The notes under the pieces: model-generated
What the model saw: only the letters and a program-made list of their open reading frames with translations
Told to the model about the DNA's origin: nothing
Database searches by the model: none
From: Chitinophagales bacterium
Lineage (GTDB): Bacteria; Bacteroidota; Bacteroidia; Chitinophagales; Chitinophagaceae
NCBI GenBank assembly: GCA_020636505.1
Contig: JACJXR010000005.1
Span: forward strand, 124,001-188,000
Direction of reading: 5' to 3'
Length of the DNA: 64,000 bases
Made by a program: the position numbers and the translations under genes
In this document: positions 24,329-33,734 of the stretch, one piece after another
How the letters are laid out: every line of letters starts with the position of its first letter
Position numbering within the stretch: position 1 is the first letter of the stretch

Positions 24329-26845
24329 CTATTGAATCATGAGCTTTCTTATCAGACGCTCGCCATCCGCATTCAATTCCACAAAGTATACACCTGCAGG
24401 CTGACCATTCAACTCTATCTCTTGAGTGAACTCTGTACCACCTACATTGTACTGCTGTGTGAACACTGTTTGACCTGTCATATTTGTGATGCGAACTTGA
24501 ACATCTTCAACCGCAGCGACAGCGTCGAATGATAGTGTGAAGTTACCTGTGGTCGGGTTCGGGTGAACTCCGAAACCGCTCAACTTGCCACCAACATCAT
24601 TAATGCCTTTAGGTATCTTCTTACGGAAGATAACTATGAAGTCTTCTGTTTCACCGGACAAGTAACCACCACATGCAGAGTCTGATTGTCTGCTAGGCGC
24701 AATATCGTTGTTGATGATGAAACGTGCACCTGTCGGTACATCACGAATAGCCTTGGTAGGTATCTTGATGCTATCAACCAGTGTATGACTACCTATCGTA
24801 GTGTAACCGGTATATATACGCTCTTCAGGTATATCGTACTCTTTGTTATTGTTGAAGTCCATAAAGATGGTCACCTTGGCATCACCATGCTCAAGAGCAT
24901 TCATTGTATGATATACATAGAATGCGTAAGTGCTGTCAGTATAGAACTCCTGGAACTTATCATCCGTATGGTCTGTACGTGGTTCAACCGCTTTTAGGTT
25001 CATTATGTGCGGACCACCATCGTATGTGGATATACCACCAAATGCGATGCTTCCAATATCACTGCTGTCAACTCCAAAACCACCGGTTGCTTTACTGTAA
25101 CAGTAGCATTTGTAACCCGGCTTAGCATTAACCAATGTAGGCCCGGAGAAGACTGTATCCAATGTGCTCGGACAAACGGTTCTCAATCTGTAATAAAGCG
25201 GCTGACCCGTGAACACTCTTTGCAGTGTGTCTTTATCTATACCACCGTCCACATTGAACCAAGAGATATTGTCGCCAGAAACCTGCCATGCACGAGTGAA
25301 TGCAGAACGAGCCTTCTCGTAAGTAGTATCTGTCAGTTTGTATTCGTAATCAGGACACATGGATGTATCTGTCGATACTACAGTACCCGCGTTTACAGGT
25401 CCATCGCATGGACGATGACATATCTTAACTATGTAGTCTTCTATCTCACCACCTCCCGGTATTGTATCACAAGGAACTGTTTGAAGCGTGTCTTTACTGA
25501 TGATGACACGCATACCTGTTGGTCCTATCTCAGCGCCCGAAGGTATTTTATAATTGACATCTGCAATTTCAGGAGGTACTCCCGAACCGTTTATCGGTGC
25601 AACGAATAATTTCTCTGTATTCGGGTTGTACTGACCGTCTCTGTTGAAGTCGATATACACTTGTGCATATGAACTTTGCAGCGTACTCACACTTTGTATC
25701 TGTGTTATCAAGAAACGATATGTGGTATCTCTGTACAAACAAGGCCAAGAGATGCTGTCATGCATCGGTGTATATATATGGCTTGCTGAGGTGTTGTTAT
25801 ACAACGGCATCGCAAGACCATTATTGACCACCGTGTCAAACGACTGTAAGTTGATGAGGGTAACATTTCCTATATCGATAGGATCTGTAACCTTAGGAAG
25901 ATTGTCGCAATAGCAATAATAGAACGGAGCTATATCAACTTTGTGTGGAGGAGACGTCCAAGTAAGATTTGTGTTTGCATCACAAGTCACTTTTACACGG
26001 TACCACTTAGCTGTTGTAATTGCGTCATTGATATCTCCATACAATCCGGGTACTTGGGTCACGTTAGACCATGTTTGACCATTGTTGGAATATTGCCACT
26101 GATATGTCGCATCCGCATAGAAGCTATCCGGACGTAGATTGAATTGTTTGTTAGGACATACTATATGAGGTCCTGCAATACTAGTTTTAGGAGTATCCGT
26201 ACAAGGGAAACCCGCGAATATATCTATACCGAAGCTATACACTTCTTGGTCGGTACCTACAACGTTACTGTTTATAGATCTACCATATGTACGAGTCAAT
26301 GGCGAACCGTTGTTGAACGTAAGCGTAAAGCCCGAGTTGGAACCGGTGTGCCCCATTTGCACAATAATGTTTGAGGTACCGTCATAATAAAACGGCACAT
26401 CCAAATCGAACTTCATCCACTGACCCGATGTAGGAGTAAGTGTAACAGAGGATCTGTAATATACCTGCGTTACGGCTGTTGATGTCCAACTACCGGATGG
26501 TAGGGTTGTCAAAGACGTATTACCCATTTTAATGAACACATCGGGGTGTGTAGGGCTGGTATTGGATCTTGGTACGAAATATACCGCAGTGATAAATCCT
26601 GCCGGAGGAGGCGCATTGAACGCGTTTGTCGAGTTGGTGTGTGTAGGGAAATACAGCAGCTCCACCTGGTTACTCGATGAGGTGGACGTTGCGTTGAACG
26701 GCCAGCTGTTTGCGCTACCTGTAGTACCGCCAACCGTATATTGCGGTGTTTGGGCTATACTTAGCAACGATATTGACAATAACATAGCCAACAGCCATGC
26801 TCTGACTATCCAAGCTCTGAATGATAATGTAATGGTTTTGTGCAT
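24329..26845 (-). CDS. Large secreted protein with two GEVED domains and T9SS type A sorting tail (copy 1)
   Basis: 838 residues from ATG 26845; the frame extends upstream only through a TTG. Signal peptide 1-32 (ends SLLSIAQ). An N-terminal region (about 35-190) is a predicted beta domain. Two GEVED domains follow, with GGGEIEDYIVKI (about 475) and SGETEDFIVIF (about 740), each with a VYIDFNRDG or IFMDFNNN calcium-type Asp loop. The end is a T9SS type A C-terminal domain (FGVHPNPTTGNFTLSFDA to RLIRKLMIQ). It is exported by the Sec and T9SS routes and fixed to or released from the cell surface. Near-identical over long stretches to the next gene, with which it is tandem. Ligand unknown. Confidence 0.9.
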   Translation of the reverse strand: MHKTITLSFRAWIVRAWLLAMLLSISLLSIAQTPQYTVGGTTGSANSWPFNATSTSSSNQVELLYFPTHTNSTNAFNAPPPAGFITAVYFVPRSNTSPTHPDVFIKMGNTSLTTLPSGSWTSTAVTQVYYRSSVTLTPTSGQWMKFDLDVPFYYDGTSNIIVQMGHTGSNSGFTLTFNNGSPLTRTYGRSINSNVVGTDQEVYSFGIDIFAGFPCTDTPKTSIAGPHIVCPNKQFNLRPDSFYADATYQWQYSNNGQTWSNVTQVPGLYGDINDAITTAKWYRVKVTCDANTNLTWTSPPHKVDIAPFYYCYCDNLPKVTDPIDIGNVTLINLQSFDTVVNNGLAMPLYNNTSASHIYTPMHDSISWPCLYRDTTYRFLITQIQSVSTLQSSYAQVYIDFNRDGQYNPNTEKLFVAPINGSGVPPEIADVNYKIPSGAEIGPTGMRVIISKDTLQTVPCDTIPGGGEIEDYIVKICHRPCDGPVNAGTVVSTDTSMCPDYEYKLTDTTYEKARSAFTRAWQVSGDNISWFNVDGGIDKDTLQRVFTGQPLYYRLRTVCPSTLDTVFSGPTLVNAKPGYKCYCYSKATGGFGVDSSDIGSIAFGGISTYDGGPHIMNLKAVEPRTDHTDDKFQEFYTDSTYAFYVYHTMNALEHGDAKVTIFMDFNNNKEYDIPEERIYTGYTTIGSHTLVDSIKIPTKAIRDVPTGARFIINNDIAPSRQSDSACGGYLSGETEDFIVIFRKKIPKGINDVGGKLSGFGVHPNPTTGNFTLSFDAVAAVEDVQVRITNMTGQTVFTQQYNVGGTEFTQEIELNGQPAGVYFVELNADGERLIRKLMIQ

Positions 26846-27025
26846 GATACCAATGTTTATTGTGCTTACTGACAATGGGTAAAGAAAGCAAATTACGTGT
26901 TAAATTTCATTTTTCACCCAACCTCATAGACATAATTAAAAATATTACGGTTGGTAAATTTTGCAGCAATCTCTATTAACAGCGCATTAAATAGTGGGAA
27001 TCGGGATATAAAGGCTCTGAAACCA

Positions 27026-27052
27026 CAAAAGCCGGCGATGAGCCGGCTTTTG
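27026..27052 (-). terminator. Terminator of GEVED/T9SS copy 2
   Basis: Perfect 11-base stem CAAAAGCCGGC / GCCGGCTTTTG, 5-base loop, 21 bases beyond the stop at 27073. Confidence 0.85.
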
Positions 27053-27072
27053 TATATAAATCATTGATTATA

Positions 27073-29574
27073 TTATTGGATCATAAGCTTCCTTATCAGG
27101 CGCTCACCATCGGCATTCAGCTCCACAAAGTATACACCTGCTGGCTGACCGTTCAGGTCAATATCCTGAGTGAACTCTGTACCACCTACATTGTACTGCT
27201 GTGTGAAGACTGTTTGACCGGTCATATTGGTCACACGAACCTGAACATCATCCACCGCATCGATAGCATCAAACGAAAGCGTAACATTACCTGTGGTCGG
27301 GTTCGGATGTATACCGAATCCGCTCAGTTTACAGTTGATGCCGCTCACACTTTGAGGTATCTTCTTACGGAAGATAACAATGAAGTCTTCTGTTTCACCT
27401 GACAAATAACCACCACAAGCAGAGTCTGATGCTGCACTTGGAGCGATATCGTTGTTTATGATGAAACGAGCACCTGTCGGCACATCGCGGATGGCCTTAA
27501 CAGGTATCTTGATGCTATCAACCAATGTATGACTACCTATTGTGGTGTAACCTGTAAAGATGCGCTCTTCAGGTATGTCATACTGTTTGTTGTTGTTGAA
27601 GTCCATGAAGATGGTCACCTTGGCATCACCATGCTCAAGAGCATTCATTGTATGATATACATAGAATGCGTACATACTGTCTGTGTAGAACTCTTGGAAC
27701 TTGGCATCAGTATGATCTGTACGTGGCTTAACCGCTTGACTGTTCATTATGTGCGGGCCACCATCATATGTGGATATACCGCCGAAGGAGATACTACCAA
27801 TATCGCTGCTGTCAATACCTGCACCGGTTGCCTTACTGTAACAATAGCACTTGTAACCGGGCTTCGCATTAACCAGTGTTGCCTGTGAGAAGTTGGTATC
27901 CAATGTACTTGGACAAACAGTTCTCAACCTGTAATACAACGGCTGACCTGTGAACACTCTCTGAAGTGTGTCTTTATCCAAGCTACCCGAAATATTGAAC
28001 CAAGAGATATTGTCGCCAGAAACCTGCCATGCGCGAGTGAACGCAGAACGTCCTTTTTCGAACGTGGTATCTGTAAGCTTGTATTCGTAATCAGGACACA
28101 TGGATGTATCTGTCGACGATACAGTACCGGCATTTACAGGACCATCACATGGGCGGTGACATATCTTAACGATATAGTCTTCGACCTCACCTGCTCCCGG
28201 CAATGAGTCACAAGGCGGACCTTGCACCGAGTCGGTACTGATGACCAAACGCATACCGGTTGGCCCTATCTCAGCACCTGAAGGTATCTTATAGTTGATA
28301 TCAGCAACTTCAGGTGGATTACCCGAACCGTCTATCAAAGTAAGGAACAGTCTTTCTGTATTAGGATTGTACAAACCATCCCTATCGAAATCTATGTACG
28401 CTTGTACATATGTTTTTTGCAATGTGTTGGTGCTATGTATCTGAGTCAACAAGAAACGATATGTGGTATCTCTGTACAAGCAAGGCCATGAAATACTGTC
28501 GTGCATTGAAGTGTACTTCCTGTTTGCTTTACTGTTGTTGTACAGTGGCATACCGATACCGTTGTTAACCACGGTATCGAATGATTGCAAGTTGATCATT
28601 GTAACGTTCCCTATATCCGCACCATCAGTAGATGTTGCATAGTTGTCACAATAACAATAGTAGAATGGTGCGATCTCGATCTTGTGAGCTGCACTGGTCC
28701 AGGTTAAGTTAGTATTGGAATCACAAGTGATCTTAACACGATAGTATTTCGCAGATGTTATGCTGTCTGTGATATCACCCAACAAACCCGGAACACCTGT
28801 AAAGTTTGACCAAGTGGAACCGTTCTTAGAATACTGCCATTGGTAAGTGGCATCAGCATAGTATTTCGAAGGCTTCAAAGTGTATGGCTTGTTAGGACAT
28901 ACTCTCACAGGGCCATCAACTTCCGCTTTAGGAGTATCAGTACATGGGTAACCTGCAAAAAAGTCGAAACCGAACTGGTATGAATAACGTCTTGCACCAC
29001 TACCGCTCGCGTAAGTATAAACGTGTGTATTACCTGTGTAAGCACCATTTACGGGAGTGCCACCAGCGTATGCCGGAGGACCATCAGTACCCCCTGTTTG
29101 TCTGAAGTCAATAATAAACGGTTTTGTCGGATCCATGTAAACGTAGTTGTCCAATGGAATTTTAAACCAACCGCCTACAGACACTGCACCAATGTTAACG
29201 GTTTTTGTAGGTACCGCAGGTGTAAGACCTGTTTGGTATGAGTTGATGGCTGTCAGTGTAGTATTACCTATGTCCACCTGAACACCCGTCATTGAGAAGT
29301 TGGTGGTGGCGTAGTACGCCTTGAAGTAAATTGCTGTCATGAACCCCGGAGTGGTGTTTGACGGCAATGCCGGAAAGTCACCCGGCAAGTACAAGAACTG
29401 CGATCTACAGTTATCCCATCCGTTACCAACACCAAACGGAATCCAGTTACCACCGGTTGCGTTGTTGGTATAGGTATACTGCGGGGTTTGTGCAGATACT
29501 TGCTCCGAACAAAGAGTAATCAGCAATGATGCTACAAAAAGCAATTTGCTAAACTTTGTAAAAGTAATTTTCAT
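27073..29574 (-). CDS. Large secreted protein with two GEVED domains and T9SS type A sorting tail (copy 2)
   Basis: 833 residues from ATG 29574 (MKITFTKFSKLLFVASLL, signal peptide ending VSAQ); an earlier GTG in the frame is less likely. Same order as copy 1: variable N-terminal domain, two GEVED domains (GAGEVEDYIVKI, SGETEDFIVIF), T9SS type A tail (FGIHPNPTTGNVTLSFDA). The two copies are close to identical from about residue 200 on but differ in the first 190 residues, so the N-terminal domain evolves faster or was swapped. Copy 2 lies upstream of copy 1, each with its own terminator, so they are probably separate units. Confidence 0.9.
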   Translation of the reverse strand: MKITFTKFSKLLFVASLLITLCSEQVSAQTPQYTYTNNATGGNWIPFGVGNGWDNCRSQFLYLPGDFPALPSNTTPGFMTAIYFKAYYATTNFSMTGVQVDIGNTTLTAINSYQTGLTPAVPTKTVNIGAVSVGGWFKIPLDNYVYMDPTKPFIIDFRQTGGTDGPPAYAGGTPVNGAYTGNTHVYTYASGSGARRYSYQFGFDFFAGYPCTDTPKAEVDGPVRVCPNKPYTLKPSKYYADATYQWQYSKNGSTWSNFTGVPGLLGDITDSITSAKYYRVKITCDSNTNLTWTSAAHKIEIAPFYYCYCDNYATSTDGADIGNVTMINLQSFDTVVNNGIGMPLYNNSKANRKYTSMHDSISWPCLYRDTTYRFLLTQIHSTNTLQKTYVQAYIDFDRDGLYNPNTERLFLTLIDGSGNPPEVADINYKIPSGAEIGPTGMRLVISTDSVQGPPCDSLPGAGEVEDYIVKICHRPCDGPVNAGTVSSTDTSMCPDYEYKLTDTTFEKGRSAFTRAWQVSGDNISWFNISGSLDKDTLQRVFTGQPLYYRLRTVCPSTLDTNFSQATLVNAKPGYKCYCYSKATGAGIDSSDIGSISFGGISTYDGGPHIMNSQAVKPRTDHTDAKFQEFYTDSMYAFYVYHTMNALEHGDAKVTIFMDFNNNKQYDIPEERIFTGYTTIGSHTLVDSIKIPVKAIRDVPTGARFIINNDIAPSAASDSACGGYLSGETEDFIVIFRKKIPQSVSGINCKLSGFGIHPNPTTGNVTLSFDAIDAVDDVQVRVTNMTGQTVFTQQYNVGGTEFTQDIDLNGQPAGVYFVELNADGERLIRKLMIQ

Positions 29575-29586
29575 ATCATTTATCAC

Positions 29587-30041
29587 TTTTGACTTTTACG
29601 AAATCGTATTTACCTAAAATAGGTTTATAAATATATGCTAAAATATTTTTAACAGCAATAAAGTTATCAATAATAACATACAATACCTATATGTAATAAT
29701 AATAATATATTAACTCTAGGGTGATATATCATCCAATTCCCTTAAATCTTAATGTCATTTTTATTTCAGCAAGCATTTTACGGTTACATATTCACAATAC
29801 ACATTATATAAAATTAACGCATTTATACAAATGATAATGTATCATTTGCCACAAAATGGTGTTCAGACTTAGCTGATTCGGATGGTATAAGGCGGTTATT
29901 TTGCGATGAGCTCTTACAAGTATATAAAGAAGTCTATCTCAGTTGGGAAAATGAAGATCCGGCACCCGGAATGTAATTGTTACAGAGGTATTATTATTCC
30001 TGCGAAATTCTGCTATTTTTGTCGCTGATAAAATTTATAGT
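29587..30041. other. AT-rich intergenic region with possible gene relic
   Basis: 455 bases without a convincing gene. The left half is very AT-rich with no clear structure. From about 29835 to 29976 a plus-strand frame reads 45 sense codons ending PAPGM and a TAA, with normal-looking amino-acid use (FCDELLQVYKEVYLSWENED) but no ATG start; it may be the end of a degraded gene. A TATTTTTG box at 30014-30021 lies 20 bases before gcvH. Confidence 0.45.
30014..30021 (+). promoter_or_regulatory. Candidate -7 box (TATTTTTG) of gcvH
   Basis: TATTTTTG fits TAnnTTTG, 20 bases before the gcvH ATG. No TTG at the -33 distance. Confidence 0.4.
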
Positions 30042-30422
30042 ATGAACTTTCCTGACGACTTGAAATACACTAAAGACCACGAGTGGATAAAGCTTGAAGG
30101 CAACACGGCAACCATCGGTATCACAGACTTCGCACAGCGCGAATTGGGAGACATCGTATTCGTTGATATAGACTCAGAAGGCAAAACATTGGGCGCCAAC
30201 GATATTTTCGGAACGGTTGAAGCGGTTAAAACAGTATCTGACCTTTTCTTGCCGGTTGCAGGAACTGTGGATGAGATAAACGGTGACCTTGAAGGTAACC
30301 CTGAGAGCGTTAACCAAGACCCATACGGAAACGGATGGATGATAAAAATGACTGTTGAGAACACAGCCGACGTTGAGGCATTGATGGATGCAGCAGCATA
30401 TAAAGAGATGGTAGGCGAATAA
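30042..30422 (+). CDS. gcvH: Glycine cleavage system H protein
   Basis: 126 residues, full length. The lipoyl-type fold shows ITDFAQRELGDIVFVD and the lipoate-attachment Lys63 in GTVEAVKTVSDL. It shuttles the aminomethyl group between the P, T and L proteins of glycine cleavage in the cytoplasm. The gcvP and gcvT genes are not in the window, as is common in Bacteroidota. The VanZ-like gene follows after 3 bases. Confidence 0.97.
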   Translation: MNFPDDLKYTKDHEWIKLEGNTATIGITDFAQRELGDIVFVDIDSEGKTLGANDIFGTVEAVKTVSDLFLPVAGTVDEINGDLEGNPESVNQDPYGNGWMIKMTVENTADVEALMDAAAYKEMVGE

Positions 30423-30425
30423 GCC

Positions 30426-30833
30426 ATGCTCATCATATTTACAGAACAATCACCTTATAAGCATAGAGCAAAGTTGTTGGCCATAGGCTGGACTTTGCTC
30501 ATTTTTATTTTATGCTTTCTTCCGGGCAATGAACTTCCCGACATAAGAATCCCATTCATAGATAAATGGGCACACATAATACTGTTCGGTGTGTTCTCGT
30601 TTTTATGGATGTGTGGCAATCCGACACGTAAAACCATTTTTCTGCTCATCATATTCGGACTGTCTGTTTTTGTGGGTTGGATGGTTGAGTATATACAAGG
30701 CCATTATGTGGAAGGGCGCACACAAGACAATATGGATACACTTGCCGACAGTGTGGGTGGGTTGATAGGCATTGTATTGTTTGTTGTTCTTTACAATATC
30801 GCTAACAAAAAGCTAAACGGCAGTCAGCGTTAA
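30426..30833 (+). CDS. VanZ-family membrane protein
   Basis: 135 residues. Four hydrophobic segments (about 17-35, 44-65, 74-92, 108-127). WAHIILFGVFSFL and the acidic motif before a helix (NMDTLADSVGGLIG) match VanZ-like proteins. The family includes the teicoplanin-resistance protein VanZ, but most members have no known role. Starts 3 bases after gcvH, hence probably one transcript. No resistance function should be assumed. Confidence 0.87.
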   Translation: MLIIFTEQSPYKHRAKLLAIGWTLLIFILCFLPGNELPDIRIPFIDKWAHIILFGVFSFLWMCGNPTRKTIFLLIIFGLSVFVGWMVEYIQGHYVEGRTQDNMDTLADSVGGLIGIVLFVVLYNIANKKLNGSQR

Positions 30834-30873
30834 ACTTTGTATTTTAGGCATCTGTTTTAGAAAATAGTAATTG

Positions 30874-31896
30874 ATGATCATCAGAAGCAAAGCACCTTTG
30901 CGTATAGGACTTGCAGGTGGCGGCACAGACGTCAGCCCTTACTGCGACCTTTATGGCGGTAGTATTCTCAACGCCACCATATCGCTGTACGCACATGCCA
31001 ACATAGAACCCATACACGAGCAGAAGATAATATTGGAAGCCGTTGACAGAAAAGAAAAAGCGGAATACGACCTATCTGAAAGCTTACCTATCGATGGGAA
31101 GTTAGACCTTGCAAAAGGGGTATACAACCATGTGGTGAAAAACTATGGCGCAGTACCTTCCGGGTTTAAGATAACCACCTATGTGGACGCCCCTGCCGGC
31201 AGTGGCTTGGGTAGCAGCTCCACACTTATGGTGGCTATATTAGGTGCATTTGCAGAGTGGATGCAATTGCCATTAGGTGAATACGACATTGCGCACACAG
31301 CATATATCATTGAACGCAAGGAGCTGGCCATGGCCGGTGGTAAGCAAGACCAATATGCGGCAACCTTCGGTGGTGTGAACTTCATGGAGTTTTACAATGA
31401 CGACCGCGTCATAGTAAACCCACTGAGAATAAAGAGACGTGTATTGTTTGAGTTGGGCAACAACTTGGTATTGTACTTCACATCAACAAGTCGATTGTCA
31501 TCAACCATCATTGAGGCACAAACGAAAAACGTGACCGAAAAGAACGAACAGTCGATAGAGGCCATGCACCAACTGAAAAAACAGGCGCAGATGATGAAAG
31601 AGGCATTGCTTAAAGGCAATGTGGATGATATAGGCCCGATACTTGACTTCGGATTCCGATACAAAAAGCAAATGGCTTCGGGCATATCCAACAACGAGCT
31701 CGATAACATTTACGAATCTGCCTTGGCAGCAGGTGCAACAGGAGGAAAGATAAGCGGTGCAGGCGGTGGCGGCTTCATGATGTTTTATTGCCCAGGCAAT
31801 ACTCGTTACAATGTGATTGAAAAACTGAAAGAATTCGGCGGAGATATTCGCAGATATCAGGTTACAGAACACGGATTGTTCACCTGGACCATATAA
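30874..31896 (+). CDS. hddA: GHMP-family sugar kinase, D-glycero-alpha-D-manno-heptose-7-phosphate kinase-like
   Basis: 340 residues from ATG 30874 (MIIRSKAPLRIGLAGGGTDV). GHMP kinase motif 2 PAGSGLGSSSTLMVAIL near 110 and motif 3 SGAGGGGFMMFY near 305. The GGGTDVSPY opening is typical of HddA and related sugar kinases. HddA phosphorylates heptose-7-phosphate at C1 on the way to GDP-heptose. The next gene encodes the matching type of nucleotidyltransferase 8 bases later, then a glycosyltransferase, which supports nucleotide-sugar synthesis for a surface glycan. gmhA and the phosphatase are absent from the window. Confidence 0.85.
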   Translation: MIIRSKAPLRIGLAGGGTDVSPYCDLYGGSILNATISLYAHANIEPIHEQKIILEAVDRKEKAEYDLSESLPIDGKLDLAKGVYNHVVKNYGAVPSGFKITTYVDAPAGSGLGSSSTLMVAILGAFAEWMQLPLGEYDIAHTAYIIERKELAMAGGKQDQYAATFGGVNFMEFYNDDRVIVNPLRIKRRVLFELGNNLVLYFTSTSRLSSTIIEAQTKNVTEKNEQSIEAMHQLKKQAQMMKEALLKGNVDDIGPILDFGFRYKKQMASGISNNELDNIYESALAAGATGGKISGAGGGGFMMFYCPGNTRYNVIEKLKEFGGDIRRYQVTEHGLFTWTI

Positions 31897-31904
31897 TAAT
31901 CGTC

Positions 31905-32600
31905 ATGGAGTGTATCGTACTTGCAGGAGGATTCGGCACAAGGCTTCGGAGTGTGGTGGAAGACATTCCCAAATGTATGGCACCCGTTAACGAACAACCA
32001 TTTCTTCATTACGTATTCAAGTATTTAGCCGACAACTATTGCGATAGAGTGATACTTTCACTTGGTTACAAGCACGAGTACATAACCAATTGGGTGAATG
32101 AAAACGAATTCCCTTTTACGGTAGACCATGTGATAGAACAAGAGCCTTTAGGTACAGGTGGCGGTATACAGTTGGCCATGAAAGAAGCTCAAGAAGAAAA
32201 TGTATTCGTACTAAACGGAGATACCATATTCAACGTCAACCTGAACTTATTGCAGACGTTTCACAACACTCATTTTGCAGAAACCACACTTGCACTGAAA
32301 GAGATGCATGAGTTTGACAGATACGGAGTGGTGAATGTAAATGATAACGGCTGCATCAATTCGTTTGAAGAAAAGCAATACAGAGACAAGGGCTTGATAA
32401 ACGGAGGTGCGTACCTCATCAACAAACAAGCATTGCTTGACAAACAACTGCCGGAAAAATTTTCGTTCGAGAAGGACTATCTTGAAGCATATGTCAGCGA
32501 ACAAAAATTTTACGGCTATGTCAGCGACGGATACTTTTTGGACATAGGCATACCGGAAGATTATTACAAAGCGGCGGAAGATTTTAAAACACTATTCTAA
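31905..32600 (+). CDS. hddC: Sugar nucleotidyltransferase, HddC-like (GDP-heptose)
   Basis: 231 residues. The nucleotide-binding signature LAGGFGTRLRSVVEDIPKCMAPV opens the protein, with VLNGDTIF for the metal-binding Asp and DIGIPEDYYKAAEDF at the end. This size and ending match D-glycero-D-manno-heptose-1-phosphate guanylyltransferase, but mannose- or glucose-1-phosphate transferases of this fold look similar. Placed between the kinase and a GT4 glycosyltransferase with almost no gaps (8 and 0 bases). Confidence 0.78.
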   Translation: MECIVLAGGFGTRLRSVVEDIPKCMAPVNEQPFLHYVFKYLADNYCDRVILSLGYKHEYITNWVNENEFPFTVDHVIEQEPLGTGGGIQLAMKEAQEENVFVLNGDTIFNVNLNLLQTFHNTHFAETTLALKEMHEFDRYGVVNVNDNGCINSFEEKQYRDKGLINGGAYLINKQALLDKQLPEKFSFEKDYLEAYVSEQKFYGYVSDGYFLDIGIPEDYYKAAEDFKTLF

Positions 32601-33734
32601 ATGGATATTGCAATAATAGGACCGGCACACCCACTGAGAGGAGGGTTGGCCACATACGATGAACGTCTTGCCAATGAGATACAGAATCATGGGCATAAGG
32701 CGACCATATATTCCTATTCGTTGCAATATCCATCGTTCTTGTTTCCCGGCACCACACAATATACCGACGAGCCTGCACCTGATAACTTGACAATACACAC
32801 CATCATCAACTCCGTAAATCCGCTGAACTGGATAAGCTGCGGAAAAAGGATAAGAAAAGCCAAGCACGACCTGATCATAGTACGTTATTGGTTGCCCTTT
32901 ATGGGGCCTGCCTTGGGCACCATTCTTCGCTCTGTGAAGAAGAACAAACACACGCGCATACTCTGCATTGCAGACAACATCATACCACACGAAAAACGTC
33001 CCGGTGACAAACCATTCACATCCTATTTCTTGAAACCTCTCGACAGTTTCATTACCATGAGTAAGGATGTACTAAAAGACCTAAGAACACTTACCGATAA
33101 ACCCGCACGTTTTTCCGCACACCCACTTTACGATAACTTCAGCCCCGCTATATCAAAACAGGACGCTTGTGAAAAGATAGGATTGAAGTCCGATAAGAAA
33201 TATCTTTTGTTCTTCGGGTTCATACGCAAGTACAAGGGACTGGATATAATGTTGGAAGTGATGAACGATGAACGCATCAGACAAGCAGGAATAAAACTCA
33301 TCATCGCAGGAGAGTTTTACGAAGACCGTAAACCATACGACGACATCATTGCTCAACACAATCTGAAAGACTCCATAGAGGAGTTTACCGAATTCATCCC
33401 CAACAGCGAGGTGCACTATTACTTCAGTGCAGCCGATGTGGTAGTGCAGCCTTACAAAACCGCCACACAAAGCGGCATAACACAGGTAGCTTATTATTTT
33501 GAAAAACCGATGATAGTAAGCAATGTGGGTGGATTGCCCGAAGTGGTGAAAGACGGCAGTACAGGATTTGTGGCAGAGCCCAACGCTAAGGAAATAGCAG
33601 ACGCCATCCTCAAGTTTTACGAGCCAAACAGCATACCAAACCTTTCGGAAAACCTAAAGACGGAAAAGAGTAAATACAGTTGGGATACTTTCTTGAACAA
33701 CTTATTGGATACTGCTTTCCCTAAATCAGAATAA
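32601..33734 (+). CDS. Glycosyltransferase family 4 protein
   Basis: 377 residues of GT-B type. N-terminal half has PAHPLRGGLATYDERLANE, a loop typical of GT4; the C-terminal half holds the nucleotide-sugar motif EFIPNSEVHYYFSAADVVVQPYK and SNVGGLPEVVKDGSTGFV with the conserved Glu. It probably adds the heptose made by the two upstream enzymes to an envelope glycan; the acceptor is unknown. It starts right after the stop of the preceding gene. Its last 9 bases overlap convergent ruvB. Confidence 0.87.
   Translation: MDIAIIGPAHPLRGGLATYDERLANEIQNHGHKATIYSYSLQYPSFLFPGTTQYTDEPAPDNLTIHTIINSVNPLNWISCGKRIRKAKHDLIIVRYWLPFMGPALGTILRSVKKNKHTRILCIADNIIPHEKRPGDKPFTSYFLKPLDSFITMSKDVLKDLRTLTDKPARFSAHPLYDNFSPAISKQDACEKIGLKSDKKYLLFFGFIRKYKGLDIMLEVMNDERIRQAGIKLIIAGEFYEDRKPYDDIIAQHNLKDSIEEFTEFIPNSEVHYYFSAADVVVQPYKTATQSGITQVAYYFEKPMIVSNVGGLPEVVKDGSTGFVAEPNAKEIADAILKFYEPNSIPNLSENLKTEKSKYSWDTFLNNLLDTAFPKSE

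Noticed and set aside
24329..29574. Reading the two GEVED genes as one broken gene
   Set aside because: Each has its own signal peptide, complete domain set, sorting tail and terminator, so they are true paralogs.
30426..30833. Glycopeptide-resistance gene vanZ
   Set aside because: Only the broad VanZ-like membrane family is supported; no other van gene is present and the neighbour is gcvH.
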